Assembly (NCBI RefSeq): GCF_001625305.1
Contig: NW_017803268.1
Span: 3,034,395-3,098,394, forward strand
Source of the DNA: Branchiostoma belcheri
Lineage: Eukaryota; Chordata; Leptocardii; Amphioxiformes; Branchiostomatidae
Length of the DNA stretch: 64,000 nucleotides
Reading direction: 5' to 3'
This document shows positions 10,198-21,044 of this stretch, piece by piece (position 1 is the stretch's first letter; each line of letters opens with the position of its first letter). The position numbers and the translations under genes were made by a program. The notes under the pieces were generated by a model, which saw nothing but the letters and a program-made list of their open reading frames with translations, had not been told where the DNA came from and did not search any database.

Positions 10198-10795
10198 GCC
10201 ATGCGGACTCAGAAGTTCCAAGATGGCGGCTGAACATGGAGCGGGAGAAACTTCTGCTAAAACTTCGTCCCTGGAAGACGAGAAACGTCTGTTTTATCTG
10301 GTGAGTAGTACGTAACTTTGTTCTCTGTATTCTTGTGACCGCTTTTGAACAGTCTTTCCTGGAAAGACGCCGTAACTCCACAGAAATATAAGTCACAGTA
10401 GGCCATGCGGACTCAGAAGTTCCAAGATGGCGGCTGAACATGAGCGGGAGAAATTTCTCCTAAAACTTCGTCCCTGGAAGACGAGAAACGTCTGTTTTAG
10501 CTGGTGAGTAGTACGTAACTTTGTTCTCTGTATTCTTGTGACCACTTTTGAACAGTCTTGTGCGGAAAGACGCCGTAACACCACAGAAATATAAGTCACA
10601 GTAGGCCATGCGGACTCAGAAGTTCCAAGATGGCGGCTGAACATGGAGCGGGAGAAACCTCCTAAAACTTCGTCCTTGGAAGACGAGAAACGTCTGTTTT
10701 AGGAAGTGAGTTGTGCGTAACTTTGTTCTCTGTATCCTTGTGACCACTTTGGAACAGTCTTTCCTGGAAAGACGCCGTAACACCACAGAAATATG
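10198..10795 (+). repeat. Three tandem ~204-bp promoter/first-exon-like units
   Basis: Units start near 10198, 10402 and 10605. Each has GCCATGCGGACTCAGAAG, then AAGATGGCGGC (YY1-type initiator motif), a short coding-like stretch and GTGAGT. Copy 1 has an intact frame, copy 2 has lost one base, and copy 3 has an early stop. Confidence 0.9.
10223..10300 (+). CDS. Putative first coding exon (26 codons), gene unknown
   Basis: The ATG lies inside AAGATGGCGGC and opens 26 codons starting MAAEHGAGETSAK and ending EDEKRLFYL, directly followed by a GTGAGT donor in phase 0. Acidic and charged N-termini from YY1-type start sites are common in housekeeping genes. I found no downstream exon on the + strand that clearly continues it, so the gene is unidentified. 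It may be a surviving first exon, a noncoding transcript start, or a relic. Confidence 0.4.
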
Positions 10796-10799
10796 ACCG

Positions 10800-12240
10800 A
10801 GTTTTTAAAGCATTGTGGTGTGGCATACACGAGGGCGCACCTGGACTAGATTGATTTGCATAAAAATAACACTCATGGTGACGAATTTTATTTTAATTTT
10901 TATGCTTCGTCCTGTAACTTGATATAAACTTCGTTACCAAATTAATATTGCTGACATTCTACTCTATTATCTTACTGTAGGTAATATTTTTTATTTTGCC
11001 TCTTTAAAATTGAATTTTTGTCCTGCAGTAAATATCACTGTGAATGTTTTTGATAACTCGACATTATTGACGTTTATCTATGGCCTTTTCAAGTGAAAAT
11101 GGTTTCAGAACGTCACAAGTACTTTTTATGAACAGTTCTTTACTTCTGTTTTAACAGTTTATAAATAATATAACTTTATATATAATGTGTGAATTTCTTG
11201 AACAACTTTCGAACGGATTCTCTTTTGAATGCTTACCTTTTCTATTTGATTATGTAACCTGAATACAATGGATAATATTCTCTTGACCACTTTATTTCTT
11301 CAATAATGAGTGTTTGACAAAGTGCTTATTATATTTCAGTCCATACCATGGTATGGATGAAATATATTGTGTTCTCTGATGTTTCTTCTCCTCCTCCTTC
11401 TCCTCCTGCCAAACACTCAAAGGGATTCAACTCCGCCATCATTCAGCCAAATGACTTGAAATTTGGCATGGAGGTAGAGTGGGCGAATACCCCCAGGCGT
11501 TTTTTTCATTTTTTTGATACATGCCTTTGAAAAATTTTTATGAAGGTTTTTTGGGGCATTTTTTGGCAAAAAATGGATTTTTGGATCCTGAGCCCTGGTT
11601 TTACAACCAAATGATCTGAAATTCGGTATAAAGGTACCTTGAAGATGTGTCTTCAGAATAGCAGTCACATATTTGGCATACACCACTTCCAAATGACTCA
11701 TTTGGGGGACTTTAATGGCTATTTTCAGCAAAAAAAAGGCCAAAAGTGCTATACCCGTTCCATGTTCTATCTAAAGAATGGCCTGTTCCATCTGCCCTTG
11801 GCCATGGAACATGTGTTCCATAGCGGGTTACCTGAGGTCACATTGCACGTAAGTCTTGCGTAATGACCCACACATTCAATTTTATGTGCCTAAGACCTTC
11901 AAAATGTATCAAATCTCATCATTGTTAGTATTTGCATACCTGTAATAAGACTGGTAAAGCTTTCGAGATTCAATGTGCTTGCTCTTGCATCTTTGTTCTC
12001 AATTACATAGCTACTATATAATTCATTTATTTGAGAATCTTTGCCAGTTTTACACTGGGGTAAGTTTGGAATAGTCCACTTTTGCGTGGGAGGGAGATGG
12101 ACTGAAATATGCTGTATTTGCTCCCAAGCAAATGTCGGCCTCTCTAGTATACAATGTATGTTCTGACAACTTTGGATGTACATAGATACACTACTAGTAG
12201 GTAAAGTCATTGTATGGATACCTGATGTACTGATGATTAT
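10800..12240. other. Gene-less AT-rich stretch
   Basis: No coding exon recognised. Within 11340-11760 the phrase CCAAATGA[C/T][T/C]TGAAATT[T/C]GG occurs twice, suggesting a dispersed repeat of unknown family. Confidence 0.4.
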
Positions 12241-12246
12241 AAAATG

Positions 12247-12596
12247 CAGGCCTCAAAATTAACATTTTCTCCTATTGTCCGAGCACTGTCCCAAAAATAA
12301 ATTTCAATTGTCCCAAAGTGAGGATGAACTGTAAAAACCTGCTTTTCAGGAAGTGAACTTGAAGTCAGCTTTATTTTGCTCAAGTTCTGACTTCCAGGCG
12401 CGCTATAATTGCAGACTAAATTGAAAATTCTGGGGAGCTTTTTCCGGAGCCAAACAAAAGAAGGGCTGACATTCTGGTGTTTATTATTTTTCTATTGTCC
12501 CAAAAATGTCCCGAATAAATGAGTTGTATTTTTAGTTGTCCCGGCTTAAATTTTAGTGGTCACTGGCCATCGGGACACTGTTAATTTCGAGCCCTG
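12247..12596. mobile_element. hAT-like nonautonomous element
   Basis: It begins CAGGCCTCAAAATTAACA and ends TGTTAATTTCGAGCCCTG, an imperfect inverted pair with the CAG...CTG ends typical of hAT elements. AAAATG is repeated on both sides (12241-12246 and 12597-12602). No transposase is present. Confidence 0.75.
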
Positions 12597-12955
12597 AAAA
12601 TGGATTTACTTTGTTGTATTTATTTATTTTACATAAAATTTTGTCTTTTAGTTTTACAGGAATTCAGAATCTTGTCAAATCACATTGTATTTTGTTCTGT
12701 CAACATGATCTGTGCTTGAAAATGAAATGTGTTTCATGTGTTGTTACTGTTTTAGACTGTGGTACATTGCTAATTGCTTCAGATGCTGTATGTTTGTTGG
12801 CTATGATAGTACAATGTTGTATCTGGCAATGTTCTGTCAACATGTGTATGAACTTGCCATATGGATTGTTTTGATGTTATGTGAGATGAATTTTTATGTG
12901 ATTGTTGTTTGGTCATGATACATCCTGTTGACATTTGACTGAATGTTAAGTAATT

Positions 12956-13609
12956 TTGTGTTCTTCTTTTATCCCACTAAATAAGCATTACCGGTATACT
13001 CTATATAATATGACTTGTTCTCGGTTTAGAACTGTAACAAATGTTGTGAATATGACAATGTATGATGTATTTTGTTTCATGACGTGTATGTTCTGTGCAT
13101 TGATACTTTTAGTGAGTAAATTTGGTCTGAATGTGTATTTCTCTTACATCCTAGGTTTGGGAAGCTCATATTGTATTCCTGACCATGTGGGACCTGTCCA
13201 TGCTCCTGTATGTGCCGTGGGACCTGTCAGCTATTCTGTGTACCAGTCTATATTCCTGGAGGACCTGCCTGTGCTTCTGAGGGACCTGTCATCAGCTACA
13301 AGACAAGAGAACATCGGACTTGACTGTGAGTTTGCTTTATTTATAGAACTCTTTCAAAAATGGGGTCTGCATGCCGCAATGCGTAATTGGGCGTCTAAGT
13401 TTTGCATGATGCGAAGCCGGGTCGTTCTGAATAATGTTAAACGTAATCCGTGCATATGTGTAAAACGTCCAGCCAGTAAAAGTGAAGTGTCTATGCTTTG
13501 CAGAATTTTGCGCCTTGTCATTTCAAGTTTGTATAATTCAAAGTGGAACAAGTCTGAACAAAGTGGAACAGCACGAATGAAGAGTAAATCGTGGTCGCTG
13601 CCTTGTTGA
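12956..13609 (+). CDS. Unassigned 217-codon open frame
   Basis: The longest unexplained open frame, 217 codons. The N-terminal part is hydrophobic and AT-rich; the C-terminal half is basic (for example VKRNPCICVKRPASK). A short GGACCTGTC-type repeat lies near 13190-13290. I recognise no family, and a good acceptor (CTTACATCCTAG) near 13155 suggests that only part, if any, is exonic. It may be chance or a noncoding transcript. Confidence 0.15.
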   Translation: MCSSFIPLNKHYRYTLYNMTCSRFRTVTNVVNMTMYDVFCFMTCMFCALILLVSKFGLNVYFSYILGLGSSYCIPDHVGPVHAPVCAVGPVSYSVYQSIFLEDLPVLLRDLSSATRQENIGLDCEFALFIELFQKWGLHAAMRNWASKFCMMRSRVVLNNVKRNPCICVKRPASKSEVSMLCRILRLVISSLYNSKWNKSEQSGTARMKSKSWSLPC

Positions 13610-14082
13610 ATTCAGCGCGAAGCGTGATCGGGACCTCTCATGCAGACCTCTAAAAATGACAATGAAAGATGTTGGGAAAGGGCATGTTTGCGATCCTCTG
13701 AATTTTTAATCTCTAGTACCATTCTTGAAACTAGCCCTTCTTGCTATTTGTTGTCATTTCTGAAAGAGTTCACATTTACTAATATCTAGTTTAAGGTTGT
13801 GACTGATACAGTATTTTATTGCTACTGTATATGCCGGAGAACACAGTACATTTTCCTATTGAAGAGAGCACTTGTAATATTGTCTATTGTTTCATTCTGT
13901 ATAGCAATGGGATATGTTTTCAGAAGCATTTGTGACCAAACTGCTTTTTCTGATATTCTCTTCATCATGATCCACATCCACCCATTTTTAAAACCGTTTC
14001 TGAAATATAGGTGCAACAGAACAAAAAAAAGCAAAATCATTTTTAGTAATAGTAAAATTAATCTTTATGTTTATCTACATAA

Positions 14083-14565
14083 GTCAATGTTGATTAGATT
14101 GTTTTATATGGATGTTTTATATGGATCCTCTGGGACCCCAAAACTGACACGAGCGTGTGAATTAAAAAAAAGTTTGGCAAAAAAAAAGGTTTAATAATGG
14201 TTGAACAAATGACTAAACACACAAGAGTATGGTATGGCGAATAATAATACTCTTTATTTTCGTTGATGAAGGTTAGACATCCAGGTAATACGATACATGA
14301 TTTTGGAAATTCCAAAATCATATCCAGTTGCTTGAGTAACTGCTTTTTGGTGTACTCTTTATTTTCATTTCTTCACATTTTCTTCTTTTCCTGAATTGAT
14401 TCTATGACATTAGTATCGTTTTGTAATCCTTTTTTTTTGCAACATACAACATATATTCGCTCATTTTGTATGATTTACAGTATTGTCGAAGACTCTTTTT
14501 TTTTGGAAACAGATGAAAATTCTTGCACACGTAAATGTCATCCGTATAATCAAATCAACATGGCC
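14083..14565. mobile_element. Harbinger-type element, family 2, with nested foldback
   Basis: TAA occurs at both ends (14080-14082 and 14566-14568), with degenerate GGCCATGTTGATT-type ends. The interior has GGATCCTCTGGGACCCC as in other family 2 copies. A foldback of family C is nested at 14262-14345. Confidence 0.6.
14262..14345. repeat. Foldback family C, copy 1
   Basis: GTTGATGAAGGTTAGACATC followed by AAAATCATATCCAGTTGCTT. Related copies are at 44310-44440, 46960-47105, 55456-55590 and 63250-63525. Confidence 0.7.
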
Positions 14566-14568
14566 TAA

Positions 14569-16073
14569 TTTACAAAAGCACAAGATATTCCACAAAGAAT
14601 TTAAATAATAGGATCAATATTGTGACTGATGTACACAATACTTCGTAATATAATCAGTACAATTTTGTCCTTGATGGAGTGGATTTCAGGGAAAATACTT
14701 TGGTCGCATAATGATTGTTGGAGACATGTCCTATTTCTGTACAGAAAATATAAAAGGCAATGTTGTGCTTTCTTTCTGTAGTGTGAATGTACTACAGGTA
14801 AGCTGTGTGTGATGTTTGGAAGAGAGGAATTGAGTAATAAGGAATCAGCAAAAGAAAAGTGCATTCTGTTTATTAATGCAAGGGTTAAGTACAGTTAAAT
14901 TAAGGGAAGCTTCACTTTAAACATTAATTATGTCATACTCATAGATAGTTTAGGTAGTTTAACAATAAACAAAACTGCAGAGAGATCTTGAGTTACAGTG
15001 AGTCGGATCTCCTTCCCCTACACTTTATTGTCTCTGCGAAACATTACATTCTGAAACATTCAAGAAGATTACATGATTGTACATTCTTTCAAGTGGCTTA
15101 AAATTCAACTGTAGTCATTTCTTAGGTAATATATCTAATAGGTAACTGAAAACCAGGGCTTGAAATGCATGTTTGGGAATAGGTGCACTGGTGCACCCAA
15201 CCTAAAAAATTAGGTGCAGGAATATTTTTTTTGGGTGCACCGTATAAAACAAAACCTAAATTAGTAATTACAGAATTCTTACTGCTCCTCTTATGAGCTT
15301 GAATCTGAAAACAGACAGTTACAGTGAGAGGTTTATACATTGTATCATCATGTTAATACTCAGAGTAAGCTTTCTACTAAAAATGTAGCCTGCATTTGAG
15401 TGTCGGAATTCAATATAGGAAGTGTAACTTAAGAATACCATAGACAGACAGGTTGAGACATTAATGATAAGTTTATTGTAACTTCCTGCACAAAGGCTAA
15501 TTGCAAATAACAAAGATATTGAAACAGAGTACATAATAACTTCTACGTAAAATCTACGTAATAACGAGGTAATTTTATAAAATTATAGCTACATGTATGT
15601 CTAAAACTACGTCTGAAGGGTTTGACTTGTATTTTGTAAACCATGGAAGACGTAATGTCCCACTTTTTCCAAAATTTGTGGGTTTTAGGTTAGTTAAAAG
15701 AAGAATACAAGAAGAGAAGTTTAGAGAAATTGGGATAAATTGTAGAGGTTTGAAAAGACATTTCATTTGGAGTGATTTTATGCAATGAACAGTTCGAGAT
15801 AAAGTGTATTTCGTCTTCCACAGCTTTTGCAATTCAATACTTAAAAATTACAGGTAATCTTCAATACCAGCCTATCTCTATTGAAAAAGTTAAAGGTTCT
15901 ACTTCTACGTGAAATGTAGCCCACATTTAAGTCACAGAAGTTAGCTAGGTAGTTTATCTTTAATCAAATTGTAAAAGCTTGAAGAACAATGTCAGTAAAA
16001 ATAGGTGTAGTTTTGTTTTGCTGATTCCTGATCACTGCATGACAAAACACAATTCCTCTCTTTCTGTATGTGT
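14569..16073. other. Gene-less AT-rich stretch
   Basis: No exon recognised. 15156-15260 is a fragment of the GGTGCACTGGTGCACCC element also seen whole at 55332-55825. Confidence 0.4.
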
Positions 16074-16114
16074 TTAAAGGGACACAAGAGGTTCGATAAA
16101 ATGTCATCATGTTA

Positions 16115-16478
16115 GGCCACACTAATTTAATTCGGTAGTTCTCGGATGCGCCTCTTCATTTTTTTCTGATTTGCAAAAAAAAAAAATTCTGGTTCTGAAT
16201 CAACTCAAAAATGATAATTTTGCCTTCAACAGTTGAGGAAAGTCCTTTTCTTTGTAGTTGTTACAATTTTTCCAGTTTTTCCATTTATCAATACAGTGGT
16301 TTGATTAAAAGTTCAAAATTCATTGTTTAAATATGAACCCATCCTTTTGTGTTGACTTCATGGCTCCTATCGTACCTTTTGGGGCTATAGTAGGATGCCT
16401 AAACCTTTTTTTTTCGCCCTGTCGCTTCATATTTTTTCTGAAAAAATCCGAGAACCAACAAATTAAATTGGTGTGGCC
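16115..16478. mobile_element. Harbinger-type MITE, family 1, copy 3 (nested)
   Basis: GGCC ends with TTA duplicated at 16112-16114 and 16479-16481, inserted in the left arm of the Kolobok-like element. Confidence 0.88.
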
Positions 16479-16722
16479 TTATGCATGGCATGTCTGAAAA
16501 GTGATTTCTACACTTAGTTCGTTAGTCCATCGTACTTAAGAGCGCTGCCGGTCGTTAGAATTTGGAGACAGCGCCTAACGTTCACAACGGCCGCCGCCAT
16601 ACCTTTGCAATGACATAATCGCGTAGTTCTTAATAAGAACTATGTCAACGTCGCACATTCGATGCATATTCGATTTCGGTACTTTTCTCTGTCTTGTTGT
16701 TACTATCTCCTTCTTTTCCATC

Positions 16723-16853
16723 ATGCCGCTTTGTCTAGTGTGCAATAACAACGGTTGGAAATTCCGAATAGCAAAGATAAGCCGATTAACTTCCACCGCT
16801 TTCCACCATCGGATGAGAAGCATCAAGAATGGATATATATAGTTGAACGTTGA
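16723..16853 (+). pseudogene. THAP zinc-finger fragment of transposon
   Basis: The frame starting MPLCLVCNNNG supplies the first two Cys of a C2CH THAP finger. After a one-base frameshift near 16770 another frame reads INFHRFPPSDEKHQEW, the FHRFP...W core of THAP domains, and ends at TGA 16851-16853. The two parts cannot be translated together. The position inside a TTAA-flanked inverted-repeat element indicates a transposase-derived DNA-binding domain, not a host gene. Confidence 0.7.
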
Positions 16854-17274
16854 CCTGGTACTTAAGAACTTTGCGATTATGTCATTGCGAAGGTATGGCG
16901 TCAGTCTTTGTGAACGCTAGGCGCTATCCCCAACTTCAAATGGCCAGTTGTGCTCTAAACTACGATGGACTAGCGAACTAAGTGTTAGAAATCACTTTTC
17001 AGACATACTTTTTAACATAATGACAGATTTTATTGAACCTCTTGTGTCCCTTTAAGTTCTGACTCACACAGTATGTCACACTCACCTTCCTACATGTAAT
17101 CAGACCAACCTATAGCTTGACGGAGTGAAATTTTTCAGCCAAAAAATTACCCTTGTGTTTTTGGATGGCAGATTTTGCCCACAAATTACTGCTTTGGCTG
17201 TTTAAACTTTAATTCTCCAAACAAGTAAATTACTCCTGAACAGTGTTGGTGTAGTTTTGTGTTGATTTTTTAAT

Positions 17275-17294
17275 NNNNNNNNNNNNNNNNNNNN
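17275..17294. other. Assembly gap (20 N)
   Basis: Twenty undetermined bases directly abutting the outer end of the left arm of a large palindrome. Confidence 1.
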
Positions 17295-17882
17295 ACCCTC
17301 ACCTGTCTAATTAATTGGATTAACATTTTCCCGCCAAAAACTTAGTATATGGAGCACTCTAACCTTGAACTTGTGCCTTCCTGCCCACCTCCCACAACTC
17401 AGAGTATGTTAGTTACACTGTTCTCTCGACTTCTTCACACATGTAGTCACCACACTCTGCTACACAACACTTGATCGAGTGCAGTTTTTCCACTACTTTG
17501 ACTTAAGAATAATCTCTCGCTCTCCTGGTCAGTCAATTGCACTGGTATACTGATGTGTCGAAGCATCAATGTCTCCGAAAAGACATCCCCCGGGGAGTAC
17601 ACTTAGTGCATTGACCGACCAGGAGTCCGAGAGATTATTCTTAAGTCAAAGTGGTGGAAAAACTGCACTCGATCAACCAAGTGTTTGTGTAGCAGAGTGT
17701 GGTGACTACATGTGTGAAGAAGTCGAGAGAACAGTGTAACTAACATACTCTGAGTAGTGTAAGAAGTGTGGGAGGTGGGTAGGAAGAGTGGGGAGGGGGG
17801 CACAAGTTCAAGGTTAGAGTGCTCCATATACTAAGTTTTTTGGCGGGAAAATGTTAATCCAATTAATTAGACAGGTGAGGGT
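17295..17882. repeat. Large palindrome (~250-280-bp arms)
   Basis: The left arm 17295-17542 is the near-perfect inverse of 17602-17882, with a loop of about 60 bp. Outer ends read ACCCTCACCTGTCTAATTAA and its inverse. The right arm has a roughly 30-bp insertion near 17755-17800. The left outer boundary is hidden by the gap. Confidence 0.9.
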
Positions 17883-18860
17883 CCTAATCAGTTTTGGCGG
17901 GAACAGTGTGACAGTCCAAGGAAACTTTGGGCACATTCAACTACAAAAAAGTGACGTGGCTTTTAAGCGGCTGGAGAGGATACTAAGTTTTTGGCAGGAA
18001 AACGTGGTCGGGAATTTTATTAAGTGTGAAGGTCTAAACGACAATTTTTGGGGCAATTTGGCTCATTAGTGATGTGGATTTTAAGCCATTAAGGGGCCGG
18101 GTACAATACTAAGTTTTTTGGCAGGAGATTTTAAAAGGGTCCAAGCAACAATTTTGGGGCAATTTGGCACATTCAACTACACATAACAAAGGTTTTCAGT
18201 GACGTACAATTAAAGTGGCCGGCTAAGGTAGTTTTTCAGGCGGGAAAACATGTTGGGAGATTTTAAGTGTAAAGGTCCAAGAGTTGGGACAATTTGGCTC
18301 ATTCAACTACACAAAACAAAGAATTTTCAGTGACGTACAATTAAAGCGGCCGGCTAATGATAGTTTTTGGGCAGGGAAAAAGTGTTTGGAGATTTTAAAA
18401 GTGTATTAAAGGTCCAACGGACAATGTTGGGGCAATTTGGTTCATTCAACTATACAATACGAAGAATGTTTTACTTTTAGTGATATAGAATTAAAAGGGC
18501 CAGCTAAGTATGTTTTAGGAGATTAGATTTTAAGGAGCTGGTTAAGATACCAAGTTTTTTGACAACAAATTGTGTTTGGAGTTTTTGGCAGGAAAACGTA
18601 TCGGAGATTTTATAACGTGTTTAAAAGGTCCAAGCGACAATTTTGGGGCATTTTGGGGGCAATTTTTCAGTGACAATATTTTAACATGAATTTTGGATAA
18701 CCATGTAGCTGACGGCTAAGATATTAAATGGCAGGAAAATTTCAATCGACTACATGTTTGGAGAATTTAAGTGCAAGGTCCAAAGTGACAATTTTGGGGG
18801 CAATTTGGCACATTCAGCTACACGATATGAAGAATTTTCAGTGATGCTTATTGTGCAATT
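17883..18860 (+). repeat. Degenerate ~110-125-bp tandem repeat
   Basis: About eight diverged units share TTTTTGGCAGGAAAA, AAGGTCCAA, GACAATTTTGGGGCAATTTG and CACATTCAACTACA. It starts at the palindrome edge, and its first unit shares TTTTTTGGCGGGAAAA with the palindrome arm, so both probably belong to one element. Confidence 0.8.
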
Positions 18861-19008
18861 TACATGGCTGGCTATGATAAAACGTTTAATGGCTCCTCTC
18901 GGAAAAAAGACATGCTGAACTGGGCCAAAGAGAGAAATGTGAGTGCAAGTGTGTGCACCTGAAGGCATGTAGAGTGTTGCCTTGTGTTAATAAAGAAAAC
19001 ATACTCAC

Positions 19009-19093
19009 ACCTCCCCATCTTCTTTCACACAGCTCGGCCGATTCTAAAAAGTCTGTTTTTTCCTCCCGCTTAGTCCAGTCTCCGTATCCGCAT
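19009..19093 (-). CDS. Possible exon, gene unknown
   Basis: On the - strand, TTTGTCTTCAAG precedes an open stretch reading CGYGDWTKREEKTDFLESAE and then LCERRWG, ending at a GTGAGT donor. The composition is protein-like and the splice sites are good, but I recognise no family and no adjoining exon is certain. Confidence 0.2.
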
Positions 19094-19420
19094 CTTGAAG
19101 ACAAAGGAACAAAAGTCAGTGGATTGAAAACAGCGATTTGCCTTACAAGAAATTATGTCACACGACATGCAAGTTTATGACAGTTACCGACTGCTGCTAG
19201 AATTCTAAACCACATTCAACTGTAGTTTATTCTCAACATTAAAAGACTGGTCTGGAAAGATTTTGAGTCCGCGGTCTCCTAACTAAAACATAATACTGTA
19301 CTAGTAAGTCAGGTTTACGACTGGCACCAATCCGAAAAGAATCCCTGCACATCTGGCTATCAGGATGCTCATCTGACTGTTACTCTTCAGGATACATCTA
19401 CAATGTAACTAGAACTTGGC

Positions 19421-19641
19421 AGAATGTACTGCCTCTGTGCAAACCCCCCATTTTCACGGTTGTCGCTGGATTTTTGGTCAACGTTGCATCAGAATTTTGC
19501 CTGTTGCAGAGGATATCTTTTCCGACATAACATTTGGAAACTACGGACAATTAATATGCACGAATATGACCGTATACGAGACGTTCAGCTGAAGTGCTAT
19601 GTACAATATGTTACAGGTTTCGCACGGGCGCAGTACGTTTT
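19421..19641. mobile_element. MITE related to 8009-8230
   Basis: Ends AGAATGTACTGCC and GGCGCAGTACGTTTT, with interior words CATCAGAATTTTGCCTGTTG and ACATAACATTTGGAAAC shared with the copy in the AKR 3' region. Confidence 0.7.
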
Positions 19642-19879
19642 GCCGACGTGCTCGCCTATGTGGAGCAAATAGGTATATAACACTAAATCATCTCGAGAGT
19701 GTCATGGATATACACTACTCTTTTCTGCCAGCCCTCCCTGTCCTCCATAGTGCTGGCTACCCGCATCCTCACACAGTTGGTGTATGTAGCTTGTACAAAG
19801 TCTGCCTACACTAGCATGCCAAAGTTTACGTGCCCAGAGAAAGACATCACTATTAACACAAATGACTGATAGAAAAGTG

Positions 19880-20640
19880 AAGAATGCAGATTTCTCTCAC
19901 CTGATACTCCTGTATCCTGTGGTGTCTTGTCAGGTCTCATCTGGTGGAGACAGGTACAACTGTACTGCTACTCTTCAGGATACACCTAATAAAGAAAGAA
20001 AAGTTAGTCTGGGGCAAAGATGTTACACACAGTAACACTGATGAATAACCAGCAGAAAAGTTAAGAATGCAGATTTCTCTCACCTGGTACTCCTGTCACT
20101 TGTGGTGTCTTGTCAGGTCTCATCTGGTGGAGACAGGTACAACTGCACTGCTACTCTTCAGGATACACCTAATGTAGAAACAAAAGTTAGTCTGAGACAA
20201 AGAAGTTACATACAGCAACACTGAACAATGCAGATTTCTCTCAACTGAAAAAATTCAGTATCCTGTGGTGTCTTGTCAGGTCTCATCTGGTGAAGACAGG
20301 TACAACTGCACTGCTACTCTTCAGGATACACCTAATCATCGGTTGGCTGCAATGCAGGCAACTGCAAGACCCCTCCACTTCCCCTTGTCGCTAGCAAGGT
20401 TTGCTATCTGCTTTGCCAAAAGAGGATAGACCTTAGGCTATTGTATACATAGAAAGAAAGGTTAGTCTGGGGCAAAGATGTTACACACAGTAACACTGAA
20501 TAACCAGCGGAAAAGTGAAGAATGCAGATTTCTCTCACCTGATACTCCTGTATCCTCATCTTGTCAGGTCTCAGGTGGAGACAGGTACAACTGCACTGCT
20601 GCTCTTCAGGATACACCTAACTATGTAGAAAGAAAAGTTA
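19880..20640 (-). repeat. Four tandem exon-like modules (~180 bp)
   Basis: Each unit, read on the - strand, has a T-rich tract, TTAG, then GTGTATCCTGAAGAG and, in most units, TATCAG followed by GTGAGA. Units 1-3 (near 19882, 20064, 20225) carry an in-frame TAG or indels. Unit 4 (20539-20616) is open. About 100 bp of unrelated sequence separates units 3 and 4. Confidence 0.75.
20539..20616 (-). CDS. Possible 26-codon exon (open copy of module)
   Basis: Between a TTAG acceptor and a GTGAGA donor, the frame reads VYPEEQQCSCTCLHLRPDK and then MRIQEYQ without a stop. It is Cys- and charge-rich. I do not recognise it. The three sibling copies are closed in this frame, so it may be chance. Confidence 0.25.
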
Positions 20641-20750
20641 GCCTGGAAAACCACACTAGCACTAGTTGAGGCATATTTGTGGCATAGATAACATAATCTA
20701 CCCGCGTATCCATGATGTGCTGGATAAAGATTTTTAGTGTGTTGACAGAC

Positions 20751-21030
20751 CCAACTCGAATATGCTCATATTTTGCCCCCAACAGTTGAGGGAAGTCCTT
20801 TTCTTCCTAGTTGTTACAGTTTTTCCATCTATCAATGCAGTGGTTTGATTAAAAGTTCAAAATTCATTGTTTAACTTTAACCGGCCTTTTGTGTTTACTT
20901 CATCAGTGCCCCTATCATAGCATTTGGGGTTATAATAGGATGCCTAGACCTGTTTTTATTTTTTTCGCCCTGTCGCTTCATATTTTTTCTGAAAAATATC
21001 CGAGAACTGACAAATTAAATTGGTGTGGCC
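20751..21030. mobile_element. Harbinger-type MITE, family 1, copy 4 (truncated)
   Basis: Only the right part remains, from the CATATTTTGCCCCCAACAG block to the GGTGTGGCC end. Confidence 0.75.
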
Positions 21031-21044
21031 TGATAAAAGTATTT

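Larger units (their letters stand above)
16078..17051. mobile_element. Kolobok-like DNA transposon remnant
   Basis: The ends are AGGGACACAAGAGG and its inverse, each flanked by TTAA (16074-16077 and 17052-17055). Inverted arms continue inward for roughly 190 bp once the nested MITE at 16115-16478 is removed. TTAA duplications, AGGG/CCCT termini and a THAP-like frame together match the Kolobok superfamily. No DDE transposase core remains. Confidence 0.75.

Noticed and set aside
13799-14194. 131-codon + strand frame
   Set aside because: It runs into a Harbinger family 2 element and is composed of AT-rich sequence without motifs.
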